Position numbers and translations under genes: made by a program
Shown: piece after piece, positions 51,768 through 59,782 of the stretch
Layout: every line of letters begins with the position of its first letter
Position numbering within the stretch: the first letter of the stretch is position 1
DNA from: Sphingobacterium multivorum
GTDB taxonomy: Bacteria; Bacteroidota; Bacteroidia; Sphingobacteriales; Sphingobacteriaceae
Direction of reading: 5' to 3'
Length of the DNA: 64,000 nucleotides
NCBI RefSeq assembly: GCF_039511225.1
Contig: NZ_CP154261.1
Coordinates: 1-64,000, forward strand
Notes under the pieces: generated by a model
The model's database searches: none
Told to the model about the DNA's origin: nothing
Seen by the model: the letters and a program-made list of their open reading frames with translations, nothing else

Positions 51768-53081
51768 TTATACGGTTTTTACAAATTTCTCGTCGTAATT
51801 TTCAATATCGATGATATAGCCGTTTTTAATTAAGAATTCAAACAAAGGTTTGGCTTCTTCAGAAACGGGCATATTGTGCGTCGTAATAATCTTATTTTCT
51901 TTTTTCAAGAGATAAGGATATGCATAGAGTTTCACATTTTTGTTGAACATTCCCGAGATATAGGAAAGGAGTTCATTTGTGTATAGCTCTTTATTATAAT
52001 TATCTGAATTAAAAATGTTCTTTAAATTGTAAACGTTGGTTGCAATTCCAATGTTTTTGGGCTTAAAGTTGCTTATAAACTCTGCTAAATGATTATTTCT
52101 TCTAAAGTTGCTGACGATAATATTATTGCCTGTCGCACATAGTTCGTCAGCTCTAGAAGCAAATTCTTGAAGGTCTTCATCTGTAATTTCATGCGTATCT
52201 TCCAAGACATTTCCCATCAGGACCTCAATTAATACAATGGTGTCTGCGTCAGTTGCACCCGTATTTTTTTTGAACTGTTCAACGGCAAGATTGAATAAGT
52301 CAAAGTTTGGAAGGGATTTCTGACGGTATTTGGTACGAAGTAAAATAATGTTCTTCTTGTACAGATAATCTTTAATTTGTACCGCTTTGCCATCAGGCTG
52401 GAATATTGCGGCTTTAGCAAATCCTTTTGCGATCAGGTATAAGTTGATGAGACGTTGGTTGACGTTTTCAAACAGCGGTCCGTTTAATTTAACCAGGTCA
52501 ATCTCAACGGAACCAACAGAAAGGTTGTCGACCAATGATTCGATCATGGTCTGCACATTGTCTGTATAATAATAAGCTGCAAATAACAGGTTAACACCAA
52601 TGATACCTAAAACTTTTTGTTGTAATTGGTTGTCGCTGTCTAGCAGTCTTACATGGACAATAATATCATTTGTAGGGCCTCCCACTTCATGCTGGAAGCG
52701 AAGTCCGATCCAGCCATGAGGTTCATTTGTCTTCGTGAAATTGAGCGTTGTTACGGTATCTGCAAAGGCAAAGAATTTTTTGTTGCAGTATTTATCGCCA
52801 TGAAGCCGTTGGGTAAGAAGATCGAATTCATGGGAGAGCATTTTCTTTAAACGTGTTCTGCTGACGTAACGACCATCAGCCTCTTCACCATAAATCGCAT
52901 CACTGAAAGCCATGTCGTAAGCCGACATTGTTTTAGCAATTGTGCCTGATGCTGCTCCTGCGTTGAAAAAGTTACGTGCGACTTCCTGTCCAGCACCGAT
53001 TTCTGCAAAGGTTCCATAAATCTCTGGGTTTAGATTTATTTTCAGGGCCTTTCGTTTGGTTTCAAAAATTTCTCTTGCCAT
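51768..53081 (-). CDS. Conserved protein of unknown function (often misannotated)
   Basis: The 437-residue protein has a strongly patterned N-terminal block (KINLNPEIYGTFAEIGAGQE, AGAASGTIAKTMSAYDMAFSD, DAIYGEEADGRYVSRTRL). The body has no catalytic motif I can assign. From memory, homologues occur in many bacteria and carry labels such as TonB-dependent receptor or nicotinate-nucleotide adenylyltransferase, neither supported by the sequence: there is no signal peptide, barrel or nucleotidyltransferase motif. The ATG at 53081 is preferred to a TTG-like start 15 nt earlier because it begins MAREIFETKRKALK, and a -7 box ends 4 nt before it. Confidence 0.7.
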   Translation of the reverse strand: MAREIFETKRKALKINLNPEIYGTFAEIGAGQEVARNFFNAGAASGTIAKTMSAYDMAFSDAIYGEEADGRYVSRTRLKKMLSHEFDLLTQRLHGDKYCNKKFFAFADTVTTLNFTKTNEPHGWIGLRFQHEVGGPTNDIIVHVRLLDSDNQLQQKVLGIIGVNLLFAAYYYTDNVQTMIESLVDNLSVGSVEIDLVKLNGPLFENVNQRLINLYLIAKGFAKAAIFQPDGKAVQIKDYLYKKNIILLRTKYRQKSLPNFDLFNLAVEQFKKNTGATDADTIVLIEVLMGNVLEDTHEITDEDLQEFASRADELCATGNNIIVSNFRRNNHLAEFISNFKPKNIGIATNVYNLKNIFNSDNYNKELYTNELLSYISGMFNKNVKLYAYPYLLKKENKIITTHNMPVSEEAKPLFEFLIKNGYIIDIENYDEKFVKTV

Positions 53082-53085
53082 AACG

Positions 53086-53093
53086 CAAAGGTA
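53086..53093 (-). promoter_or_regulatory. -7 promoter box directly before the 51768-53081 gene
   Basis: Minus-strand TACCTTTG matches TAnnTTTG and ends 4 nt before the ATG (box, CGTT, ATG). A leaderless or near-leaderless mRNA is implied if used. Confidence 0.6.
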
Positions 53094-53139
53094 CAAAAAT
53101 CAGCATGCTAGTGAAAATTAAAAGTATGAATGAAAAAAA

Positions 53140-53177
53140 CAGAATAAAATTAGGCTTGTTTTATAACAAGCCTAATT
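53140..53177 (-). terminator. Terminator overlapping the end of the Nudix gene
   Basis: Minus strand AATTAGGCTTGTT and AACAAGCCTAATT form a stem around ATAA, followed by TTTATTC. The upstream arm lies in the last codons of the Nudix gene. Confidence 0.65.
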
Positions 53178-53703
53178 TATTGAAAGCATAGAATAGCGCA
53201 CTCGCATGGAGTGCCTGATTGAATTCGTTGTCCAGTAGCATCCTTTTTGCTTCTTCAAGCGGTATACGATAGACATCGATTTCTTCATGTTCATCTAACG
53301 CCTGTTCCTGAACTTTTTTGCCTCCTGTCATCAGATAGGTATAGGTAATATTGCCACTTGTCGCCGGATTGGCATAAAGAGTGGCGATCTCTTCAATCTG
53401 ATCAAATTGATAACCTGTTTCTTCAAGCATTTCACGTACAGCAGCATTTTTAGGATCTTCTCCGGGTTCTGTTGTCCCTGCGGGAATCTCCAATGCAATA
53501 ATGCCGGCTCCATGACGGTATTGCTTGATAACCAAAAGCTCGTTCTGCTCAGTAATTCCGATCATATTTACCCAATCGGGATACTCCAGTACGTAATAAT
53601 GATCATTGATCCGTCCATCCGGAAGCTCACAAGTATCTCTGCGCAGCGTGGCCCAAGGCTCTTTACAGATATATGCAGAGGATAATAGTTTCCATTTTTC
53701 CAT
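53161..53703 (-). CDS. Nudix hydrolase (ADP-ribose pyrophosphatase type)
   Basis: The 180-residue protein has a full Nudix box G76-x5-E-x7-REMLEETGY (GTTEPGEDPKNAAVREMLEE, 76-95), and the preceding segment QYRHGAGIIALEIPAG is typical of ADP-ribose or ADP-sugar pyrophosphatases. The exact substrate cannot be read from the sequence. Its ATG overlaps the stop of the upstream phosphohexomutase gene by one base (TAATG), so translation is coupled. Its own 3' codons form part of a terminator stem. Confidence 0.9.
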   Translation of the reverse strand: MEKWKLLSSAYICKEPWATLRRDTCELPDGRINDHYYVLEYPDWVNMIGITEQNELLVIKQYRHGAGIIALEIPAGTTEPGEDPKNAAVREMLEETGYQFDQIEEIATLYANPATSGNITYTYLMTGGKKVQEQALDEHEEIDVYRIPLEEAKRMLLDNEFNQALHASALFYAFNKLGLL

Positions 53704-55439
53704 TAGCCTACGATATCTTTCATCATACGGTCAACCTTCTCTTCCAAAACAGTTTGCACATTGATATAATCTGCCGTATCCGTTAAGTTTTCTTTTACAG
53801 AACAGTAAAATTTAATCTTGGGTTCTGTTCCTGAGGGTCTGGCAGAGATCACATCGCCATCTACTGTTATAAATTGTAATACATCAGACTTTGGTAACGA
53901 GATTGCTCTTCGCTCCCCTGTACTCATATCTGTGGTTTGGGAAAGTTGGTAGTCCCGGATTTCTTTGACTTTTATTCCTCCCAGTGTCGTTGGTAGATTG
54001 TGACGTAGGCCATTCATCATGGCCTGAATTTCTTCGGCACCAGCTTTCCCCTTTTTTGTTAGGGAAATGAGCTTTTCTTGATAACAGCCAAATTCTTTGT
54101 AAATATCTAATAGGACTTCGTAAACTGTTTTTCCTTTTGTTTTGAAATAGGCGGTCATTTCGGCTAGGAAAGCACAGGAGTTCGGCGCATCTTTGTCCCG
54201 CACGAGATCACCTACTAAGAAACCATAACTTTCTTCTCCGCCCACAAGATATTGTGCTGAATCACCTAAATTGGTAATCAATTCACCGATATATTTGAAG
54301 CCAGTAAGGGTTTCATAGTGTTTTACACCATAGTGATCTGCGATATCGGCTTGTAAATTGCTGGTGACGATGGTTTTTACGATATATGGATTCGATCCGA
54401 GTTGTTTTAGTTCACTTTTTGTACTGAGGACGTAGTATACCAATAAACTGCCGATCTGATTCCCATTGAGCAGTTGGAACTCGCCATTATTATTTTTTAC
54501 GGCAATACCTACACGATCGGCATCAGGGTCTGTTGCCAATACAAGATCAGCGTCAATTTCTTCTCCTTTTTTCTTTGCTAAGGCCATCGCATCTTCCTCT
54601 TCGGGGTTTGGATAGATTACCGTTGGAAAGTTGCCATCAGGTGTAGCTTGTTCAGCAACGACTGAAACATTTTCAAATCCCCAGGCCTCCAGCATTTTAG
54701 GGACAATAGTAATTCCAGTTCCATGTATCGGCGAAAAAACAATTTTCAAGTTTTTTTGAGCGAGTACCGCTTCAGGGTGAATACTTAATTTTTTATTGGC
54801 GTCAATATAGAGCTGATCAATTTCATCGCCGACGGGAATGATATTGTGTGTGTTCCCTTCAAATTTAATGTCGTTCACAGCATTGATTGCGTTTACTTCA
54901 TCGATTACATTTTTATCATGTGGGGCCGTCAGCTGGCATCCATCATTCCAATAAGCCTTATAACCATTGTATTCCTTTGGGTTGTGTGAAGCCGTTAGCA
55001 TAACACCACTTTGACAGCCGAAATGGCGGATGGCGAACGACAGCATTGGGGTCGGGCGCAATGCCGTGAATAGGTGTACCTTGATGCCGTTGGCCGCAAA
55101 CACGTTGGCAACCAGCTGGCCAAAAGCCTGCGAATTGTTGCGGCTGTCATACGATACCGCTACTTTAATCTCCTGATCTGGGAACTGTTTCTTTAGATAG
55201 TTGGCTAATCCTTGTGTTGCTTTGCCGATCGTATACTTATTCATGCGATTGGAGCCTACACCCATAATGCCTCTTAAACCTCCGGTTCCAAATTCGAGAT
55301 CCTTGTAAAAAGAATCCGTAAGTTCCGTCTCCTCATTATTGTCGATTAAATCCTGAACTGCTTTTCGCGTTCCTTCATCATAACTTGGGGTTAACCAATC
55401 TTCGATTTTCTTTTGTATGTCCTTATCTAAATTTTTCAT
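53703..55439 (-). CDS. Phosphoglucomutase/phosphomannomutase (phospho-sugar mutase)
   Basis: This is a 578-residue alpha-D-phosphohexomutase, the larger bacterial and eukaryote-like subtype (PgcA/PGM2-like). It carries the phosphoserine loop TASHNPKEYNGYK with Ser151, the metal loop DPDADRVGIAV, the sugar-binding GGEESYGFLVGD, and the phosphate-binding RPSGTEPKIKFY. It interconverts hexose 1- and 6-phosphates. It heads the run to the Nudix gene, overlapping it by 1 nt. No -7 box was recognised in the short upstream gap. Confidence 0.95.
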   Translation of the reverse strand: MKNLDKDIQKKIEDWLTPSYDEGTRKAVQDLIDNNEETELTDSFYKDLEFGTGGLRGIMGVGSNRMNKYTIGKATQGLANYLKKQFPDQEIKVAVSYDSRNNSQAFGQLVANVFAANGIKVHLFTALRPTPMLSFAIRHFGCQSGVMLTASHNPKEYNGYKAYWNDGCQLTAPHDKNVIDEVNAINAVNDIKFEGNTHNIIPVGDEIDQLYIDANKKLSIHPEAVLAQKNLKIVFSPIHGTGITIVPKMLEAWGFENVSVVAEQATPDGNFPTVIYPNPEEEDAMALAKKKGEEIDADLVLATDPDADRVGIAVKNNNGEFQLLNGNQIGSLLVYYVLSTKSELKQLGSNPYIVKTIVTSNLQADIADHYGVKHYETLTGFKYIGELITNLGDSAQYLVGGEESYGFLVGDLVRDKDAPNSCAFLAEMTAYFKTKGKTVYEVLLDIYKEFGCYQEKLISLTKKGKAGAEEIQAMMNGLRHNLPTTLGGIKVKEIRDYQLSQTTDMSTGERRAISLPKSDVLQFITVDGDVISARPSGTEPKIKFYCSVKENLTDTADYINVQTVLEEKVDRMMKDIVG

Positions 55440-55471
55440 TATCGTTAAGTTTGGTTAAAATTTACAAAATA

Positions 55472-56155
55472 CTATGCGTCACATCCGGCATAAGCGCGGT
55501 CTATGACTGTAATATACCATTTTTCTCCCTCTTTTGTCACATGAAAAACAAAGGGTTCCTCATGCTCATTGGAGGTCATAATGGCTCTATAACTTCTGGA
55601 TTCTATATTTCTTAGTCGCTGTAATTCAGTATTACTAATTTTGGCATCAAGAATTTCATTCATGAACTTTGCCGTTTGCGATAGTTCATTGGGGCGGGAT
55701 TTTTTATCATAATAGAATCCGGATTTATCCCACTTCATCGTACCACAATCAAAAATAGGTAGTTTTCCGGACTTCAAAGGGCCCTTGTACGTTAACTTTT
55801 CATAAGAATGATACTCTGGCACAGGTTTAGAAAAATTAAAACTGTTTTGGTGTACATAAGAATCAAGTGCGCCTGGACGGTAGATCATATAAATTCCCAG
55901 TTTGGGATGTATGTAGGTATTTATTGTTTTACCGTCCTGTTCTGAATAGGCCTTGGCAAGTTTCTCCAATACTTCCTCCAGTGTTTCGGAGTTCTCTTTC
56001 TTTACGTCCTTTTCAATCGTGTCACGTTTTTGTAGGGTATCCACAGGAATTGAATCCTGTACAATTTTTACAGCCTTATCTTCTTTTTTACTATTTCTGC
56101 AGGAGATCATGCTTGTAGTGAGACAAATAAGAATAAAGAAAAAGAGATTTCTCAT
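55472..56155 (-). CDS. Lipoprotein of unknown function
   Basis: The 227-residue protein has a lipoprotein signal (TTSMISC, Cys at about 19), then a charged linker and a globular region with IHPKLGIYMIYRPGALDSYVH, IFDCGTMKWDKSGFYYD and WYITVIDRAYAGCDA. I recognise no family, though the domain could be NTF2-like. It is 17 nt downstream of the isomerase gene on the same strand and 32 nt upstream of the mutase gene, so a single transcription unit is possible. Confidence 0.7.
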   Translation of the reverse strand: MRNLFFFILICLTTSMISCRNSKKEDKAVKIVQDSIPVDTLQKRDTIEKDVKKENSETLEEVLEKLAKAYSEQDGKTINTYIHPKLGIYMIYRPGALDSYVHQNSFNFSKPVPEYHSYEKLTYKGPLKSGKLPIFDCGTMKWDKSGFYYDKKSRPNELSQTAKFMNEILDAKISNTELQRLRNIESRSYRAIMTSNEHEEPFVFHVTKEGEKWYITVIDRAYAGCDA

Positions 56156-56172
56156 GATGATTTTGTTTAATA

Positions 56173-56937
56173 TTACTTCTTTGAAGTCAAGTTTTCAATG
56201 ATTGACTTTAAAATAGAGCGCGTTGACGGAAGCCACCATTGTTCGAGGATGCGCTGGATTGTCTCTTCTCTATTCTCGCGCAATTTAAGGATTATTTCCT
56301 TTCGGAAGTTCAATTTGGATGTCTGCCAGGTCTTTTGGTTGAACTGCGTGATCTGTTTTATTTTTTTTGTTGCGGTATTGAAGAGGATATTAGCGGGTAC
56401 AATGTCATCTATAAGCCCCTGTGCTTTAGCTTCTACAGGAGTAAGCAATTTACCTTCGAGCAAATTCTGATAAGCATTCCGTTTTCCGATCCAAAATGCA
56501 TAAAGTTGAAATATACTTTCAGGGACGATTAGTCCGACAGGAATCTCGTTAAGACCGATCACAAAATTCCCCTCGGCCATAATCCGATAATCGCAACAGA
56601 GCGCCAGTACGCAGCCCCCAGCGGGACTATGACCCGATACTGCAGCAACTATTGGTTTTGGAAAAGCGGCTAGTAGCGATGTCGCTTCCAAAAATAAATT
56701 CCAGAATTCCCGAATCTGTTCTTCATTATATTGGAATAAGGTAATTAGATCGAGTCCCGCGCTAAAGAAGTTTTCCTTGCCAATCAATATTGCACCATAA
56801 ATAGCTTCATTTTGTTGAGAGGATTCCAAGATGTCTATCAGTTCCTTCAATAGCTGTGTGTCGATGGCATTTGACTTTCCCCTGTCGAGAAAAATACTTA
56901 AGATATGATCTTCTATTTTGGTTTTAATATGTTCCAT
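56173..56937 (-). CDS. Enoyl-CoA hydratase/isomerase family protein
   Basis: The 254-residue protein is a crotonase: KENFFSAGLDLITL and AVSGHSPAGGCVLALCCDYRIM supply the oxyanion-hole backbone, and FVIGLNEIPVGLIVPESIF carries the acidic residue pattern. This last segment resembles delta3,delta2-enoyl-CoA isomerase (GLNE-x-x-x-G-I/L-x-x-P), so it is more likely an isomerase than a hydratase, but the reaction is not proven. The C-terminus is basic. It is near a lipoprotein gene (17 nt) and the large plug-domain gene (36 nt). Confidence 0.85.
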   Translation of the reverse strand: MEHIKTKIEDHILSIFLDRGKSNAIDTQLLKELIDILESSQQNEAIYGAILIGKENFFSAGLDLITLFQYNEEQIREFWNLFLEATSLLAAFPKPIVAAVSGHSPAGGCVLALCCDYRIMAEGNFVIGLNEIPVGLIVPESIFQLYAFWIGKRNAYQNLLEGKLLTPVEAKAQGLIDDIVPANILFNTATKKIKQITQFNQKTWQTSKLNFRKEIILKLRENREETIQRILEQWWLPSTRSILKSIIENLTSKK

Positions 56938-56973
56938 AACCGTGTTTTTAAATTTAACGATTTGTTTGCACTG

Positions 56974-59658
56974 CTATTGTGGTTTTACCGCTATTAAATA
57001 TTCAAGATGAGCAATTTTGCCATCCATGCTTATTCCCTCAACGGTTAGTTTGTAAGTCCCGGGTTCGTCAGAAGTGAAGAATTCGAAATGTGTTTTCCCA
57101 TCTTTTGGCGTGATTAGATTGGGTTCCCAGGCGATTGTTGTCCTTAGGTCGCGTGTAAGCTTATTTTGGATTGTTGCATCGTATTGAGGTTTGAAAAAGG
57201 TTCGGGGTACGTATAGCCCTTTTGGCGTGATGGTTACAATGCCTGTGGGGGTATAAGATGAGGAGATGGCATCTCCCGATTTACTGGTAATCACGATAAC
57301 ACCGTTGCCCCCGTAGCTTCCGTATATGGCCGTGTTGCCTGCACTGCGAAGGACCTCAATACTAGAAATATCGGCGACATTGATCATATCAATTTGTTCG
57401 GGCTCAATATACATCCCATCAAGGACAATTTGCATGGGACTCCCGCCATTTAATCCCATGGATCTTGTGCTGTAAGGGACACCATTTCGGAACATAACAC
57501 CAACTAATCGACCCGCGAGACATTGCTCCAGTGTCGTACAGGAGGAAAGGTCTTCGGCTGAAATGACTTGATCGGCATTTCCCGGCCCATTGAGGTTTCT
57601 GGAGTTCTTGTCAGCTTTATTTGTTCTTACCCGATTGACCTGTACCTCTTCCAATCGAATGCTCTTCTGAATTATGCCCGCGGCTTCCAATTCGCTAAGA
57701 AACTGTTGACTATTTTTCAGTTGTGTTAGTAAGTTGGTATTGATGTCGTTAAGCAATAAGGGTTGATCTTTACTCGTAGTTGTTGTAGGGTTGAGCGGGT
57801 TGTCGATAACAATGTCAACTCTTTTTTTCTCTTTAGGGCCATCACCTGTCACAATAAACTTGACGCTGTCTGCAAATAAAAGTTCGTCAAATGAAAATCG
57901 GCCATTATTATCGGCCAGCGTATCTATACTCAGCAACATGTTGCTCGTCGGTATAATTGTTACTTTGGCATTTGGAACTACGGCTTTTCGGGCCGTTTTC
58001 TTGATGGTCCCAGCTATGGTAAGTCCTTTTTCAGGAAGGAACGCAGCGGTTGCTGTACTTGTATAATTCTTCCAGTCCAACTTGCGCCAACCTTGGATAA
58101 GCATGAGATTGTCCAGTTCTGTCAGCTTGATGTTCGTTAAATCCTCAAAATAATAATTGGGACGTTCAATAAAGCCGCGAAGATCAGATTTCAATAGAAG
58201 CTCCGAGACAATAGATGAATAATAGCGATCTGTTGCAGAATCAACCTTGCTAAGGTTTACCACAGATGCAGAGAGCGCTGCAAACCTCGTGGTGTCACTC
58301 TCTTCATAGTTAACGGAAAGATCTGCGATCACTTTATCACGTGTTGTGAAGCTGGGTTTGTTGAGTTCTACGGATACTGGAAGTAAAGTCGATGTCGTAT
58401 TGTAGTTAAACATCAGTCTTTCCACAATAGGAATCATTTGGTCTGTTAAGACGGATAACTGTAAAACTCCGGATGGCAGGTTTTTTTTGGGGATATTGAA
58501 TAAAATGTCCGTTCCATTTAGTTTTTGCTTAGCGGCATGAAGAACAAGGCCATTGTATTGGGCGACTAGATAAATATCTTTGCCATTGACCAGGTCTGCA
58601 GTAGCGGAAAGTTGTGCTGCAATCTTATCTTTTAGTACCGAATTTACCGTTAGAACATATCCGGAATTTCGTACAGGCGGTAAAGAGGCACTTGTTGACG
58701 ATCCATCTTCGAAAAGGGCTGTGGCGACGTATTTTTTTTCCGTCTGTAAGACGAGCGGGATACTTCCCATTCCCAGTGAATTTGTTTCAAAATCTGCAAC
58801 AGTTGTCTGGTTTTCTTCTACTATGGTTATTTTTGCTTTTTTTCCCAAACCGTTAGGAGCAAGGATTTTGAACCCCGTTTTACATAATATATTGTTGACC
58901 AGTTCGCCACTTTCCGGGAAAATCTGGATGCTATTTTGATTGTTTGGATCCGGGATGACAAAACTTTTTAAAATACGTCTTTTATCCAGCGAAAGAAATT
59001 GTAAAGACAGCGTCCCGCCTTTAAACTCATCTTTCAATTCCAGCGCTATTGTTCCATTATCATTCGATTTTAATCGGCCGGATTTCTCTTTATTGTTGTT
59101 CGGTTGTAGGGTATAACTGATGTTGTTATTAATCAGCGGAGCTCCCTGTATCGTTTTGAGATTAACCTGGAACATGTTTTCTGTTCCGTTTTTGATCAGT
59201 TCACTTCTCGTGATGATATGATCAGATCGACCATTGGTAATGGGAACGACGCGTTCGTAGAAATTGGCTATTGAGTCATTTTGCATCCATCGGGTAAATG
59301 ATCTAACGCGGTAGGAGCCTTCTTCCAAGGTGTCGGGCAGACTGAAGTCGCCCATACTTAGACCGAGTGTAATTGGAATTTTGATACTTTTAATGATCTT
59401 ATTGGTTGGAGAAATCAATTCTACATTAGCAATTTTACTGATGTTGCTCAAATAATTAAATGGGGCGGTGGTACAGTATAGTTTAAACCAGATGGTTTCT
59501 CCAGCCGAATAATCATTTTTGTCCAAATGGAGATAAATCTTTTCCTTGATGTGCTGTTCATGGTAAGTATCCAGTTTCTGCAAGGTCTGATCGATCTGGG
59601 CCGACGCCAGGAAAGCGAATAGCAAGCAATTTACTAACAGCAGTAATTTAGCGTACAT
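56974..59658 (-). CDS. Large secreted plug-domain protein (MG2-like with TonB plug)
   Basis: The 894-residue protein has a signal peptide (MYAKLLLLVNCLLFAFLASAQ). The N-terminal part (YHEQHIKEKIYLHLDKNDYSAGETIWFKLY) resembles alpha-2-macroglobulin-like MG2 domains. Further on are a CarboxypepD_reg-like region (about 530-610) and a TonB-dependent receptor plug (about 690-800; LEQCLAGRLVGVMFRNG, MQIVLDGMYIEPEQIDMI, SSIEVLRSAGNTAIYGSYGGNGVIVITSK), then a short beta domain but no barrel. Proteins of this design are frequent in Bacteroidota; their role is unknown and probably structural or in outer-membrane complexes. It faces purD divergently across a 124-bp gap. Confidence 0.85.
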   Translation of the reverse strand: MYAKLLLLVNCLLFAFLASAQIDQTLQKLDTYHEQHIKEKIYLHLDKNDYSAGETIWFKLYCTTAPFNYLSNISKIANVELISPTNKIIKSIKIPITLGLSMGDFSLPDTLEEGSYRVRSFTRWMQNDSIANFYERVVPITNGRSDHIITRSELIKNGTENMFQVNLKTIQGAPLINNNISYTLQPNNNKEKSGRLKSNDNGTIALELKDEFKGGTLSLQFLSLDKRRILKSFVIPDPNNQNSIQIFPESGELVNNILCKTGFKILAPNGLGKKAKITIVEENQTTVADFETNSLGMGSIPLVLQTEKKYVATALFEDGSSTSASLPPVRNSGYVLTVNSVLKDKIAAQLSATADLVNGKDIYLVAQYNGLVLHAAKQKLNGTDILFNIPKKNLPSGVLQLSVLTDQMIPIVERLMFNYNTTSTLLPVSVELNKPSFTTRDKVIADLSVNYEESDTTRFAALSASVVNLSKVDSATDRYYSSIVSELLLKSDLRGFIERPNYYFEDLTNIKLTELDNLMLIQGWRKLDWKNYTSTATAAFLPEKGLTIAGTIKKTARKAVVPNAKVTIIPTSNMLLSIDTLADNNGRFSFDELLFADSVKFIVTGDGPKEKKRVDIVIDNPLNPTTTTSKDQPLLLNDINTNLLTQLKNSQQFLSELEAAGIIQKSIRLEEVQVNRVRTNKADKNSRNLNGPGNADQVISAEDLSSCTTLEQCLAGRLVGVMFRNGVPYSTRSMGLNGGSPMQIVLDGMYIEPEQIDMINVADISSIEVLRSAGNTAIYGSYGGNGVIVITSKSGDAISSSYTPTGIVTITPKGLYVPRTFFKPQYDATIQNKLTRDLRTTIAWEPNLITPKDGKTHFEFFTSDEPGTYKLTVEGISMDGKIAHLEYLIAVKPQ

Positions 59659-59770
59659 ATGACTAATGTTTTATGAAAATTAGAAAATATTTTTCCTTTA
59701 ATCAATTTATAAATCAAAATATTAGTCTCATTTTAAACGATCTGATGCCTTAAAATTAGCATAAAAAAAA

Positions 59771-59778
59771 TATCTTTG
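59771..59778 (+). promoter_or_regulatory. -7 promoter box directly before purD
   Basis: TATCTTTG matches TAnnTTTG and ends 4 nt before the purD ATG (box, TGTT, ATG). No -33 TTTG at the usual distance. Confidence 0.6.
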
Positions 59779-59782
59779 TGTT

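Noticed and set aside
51768..53081. TonB-dependent receptor or nicotinate-nucleotide adenylyltransferase
   Set aside because: No signal peptide, plug, barrel, or HxGH nucleotidyltransferase motif is visible.
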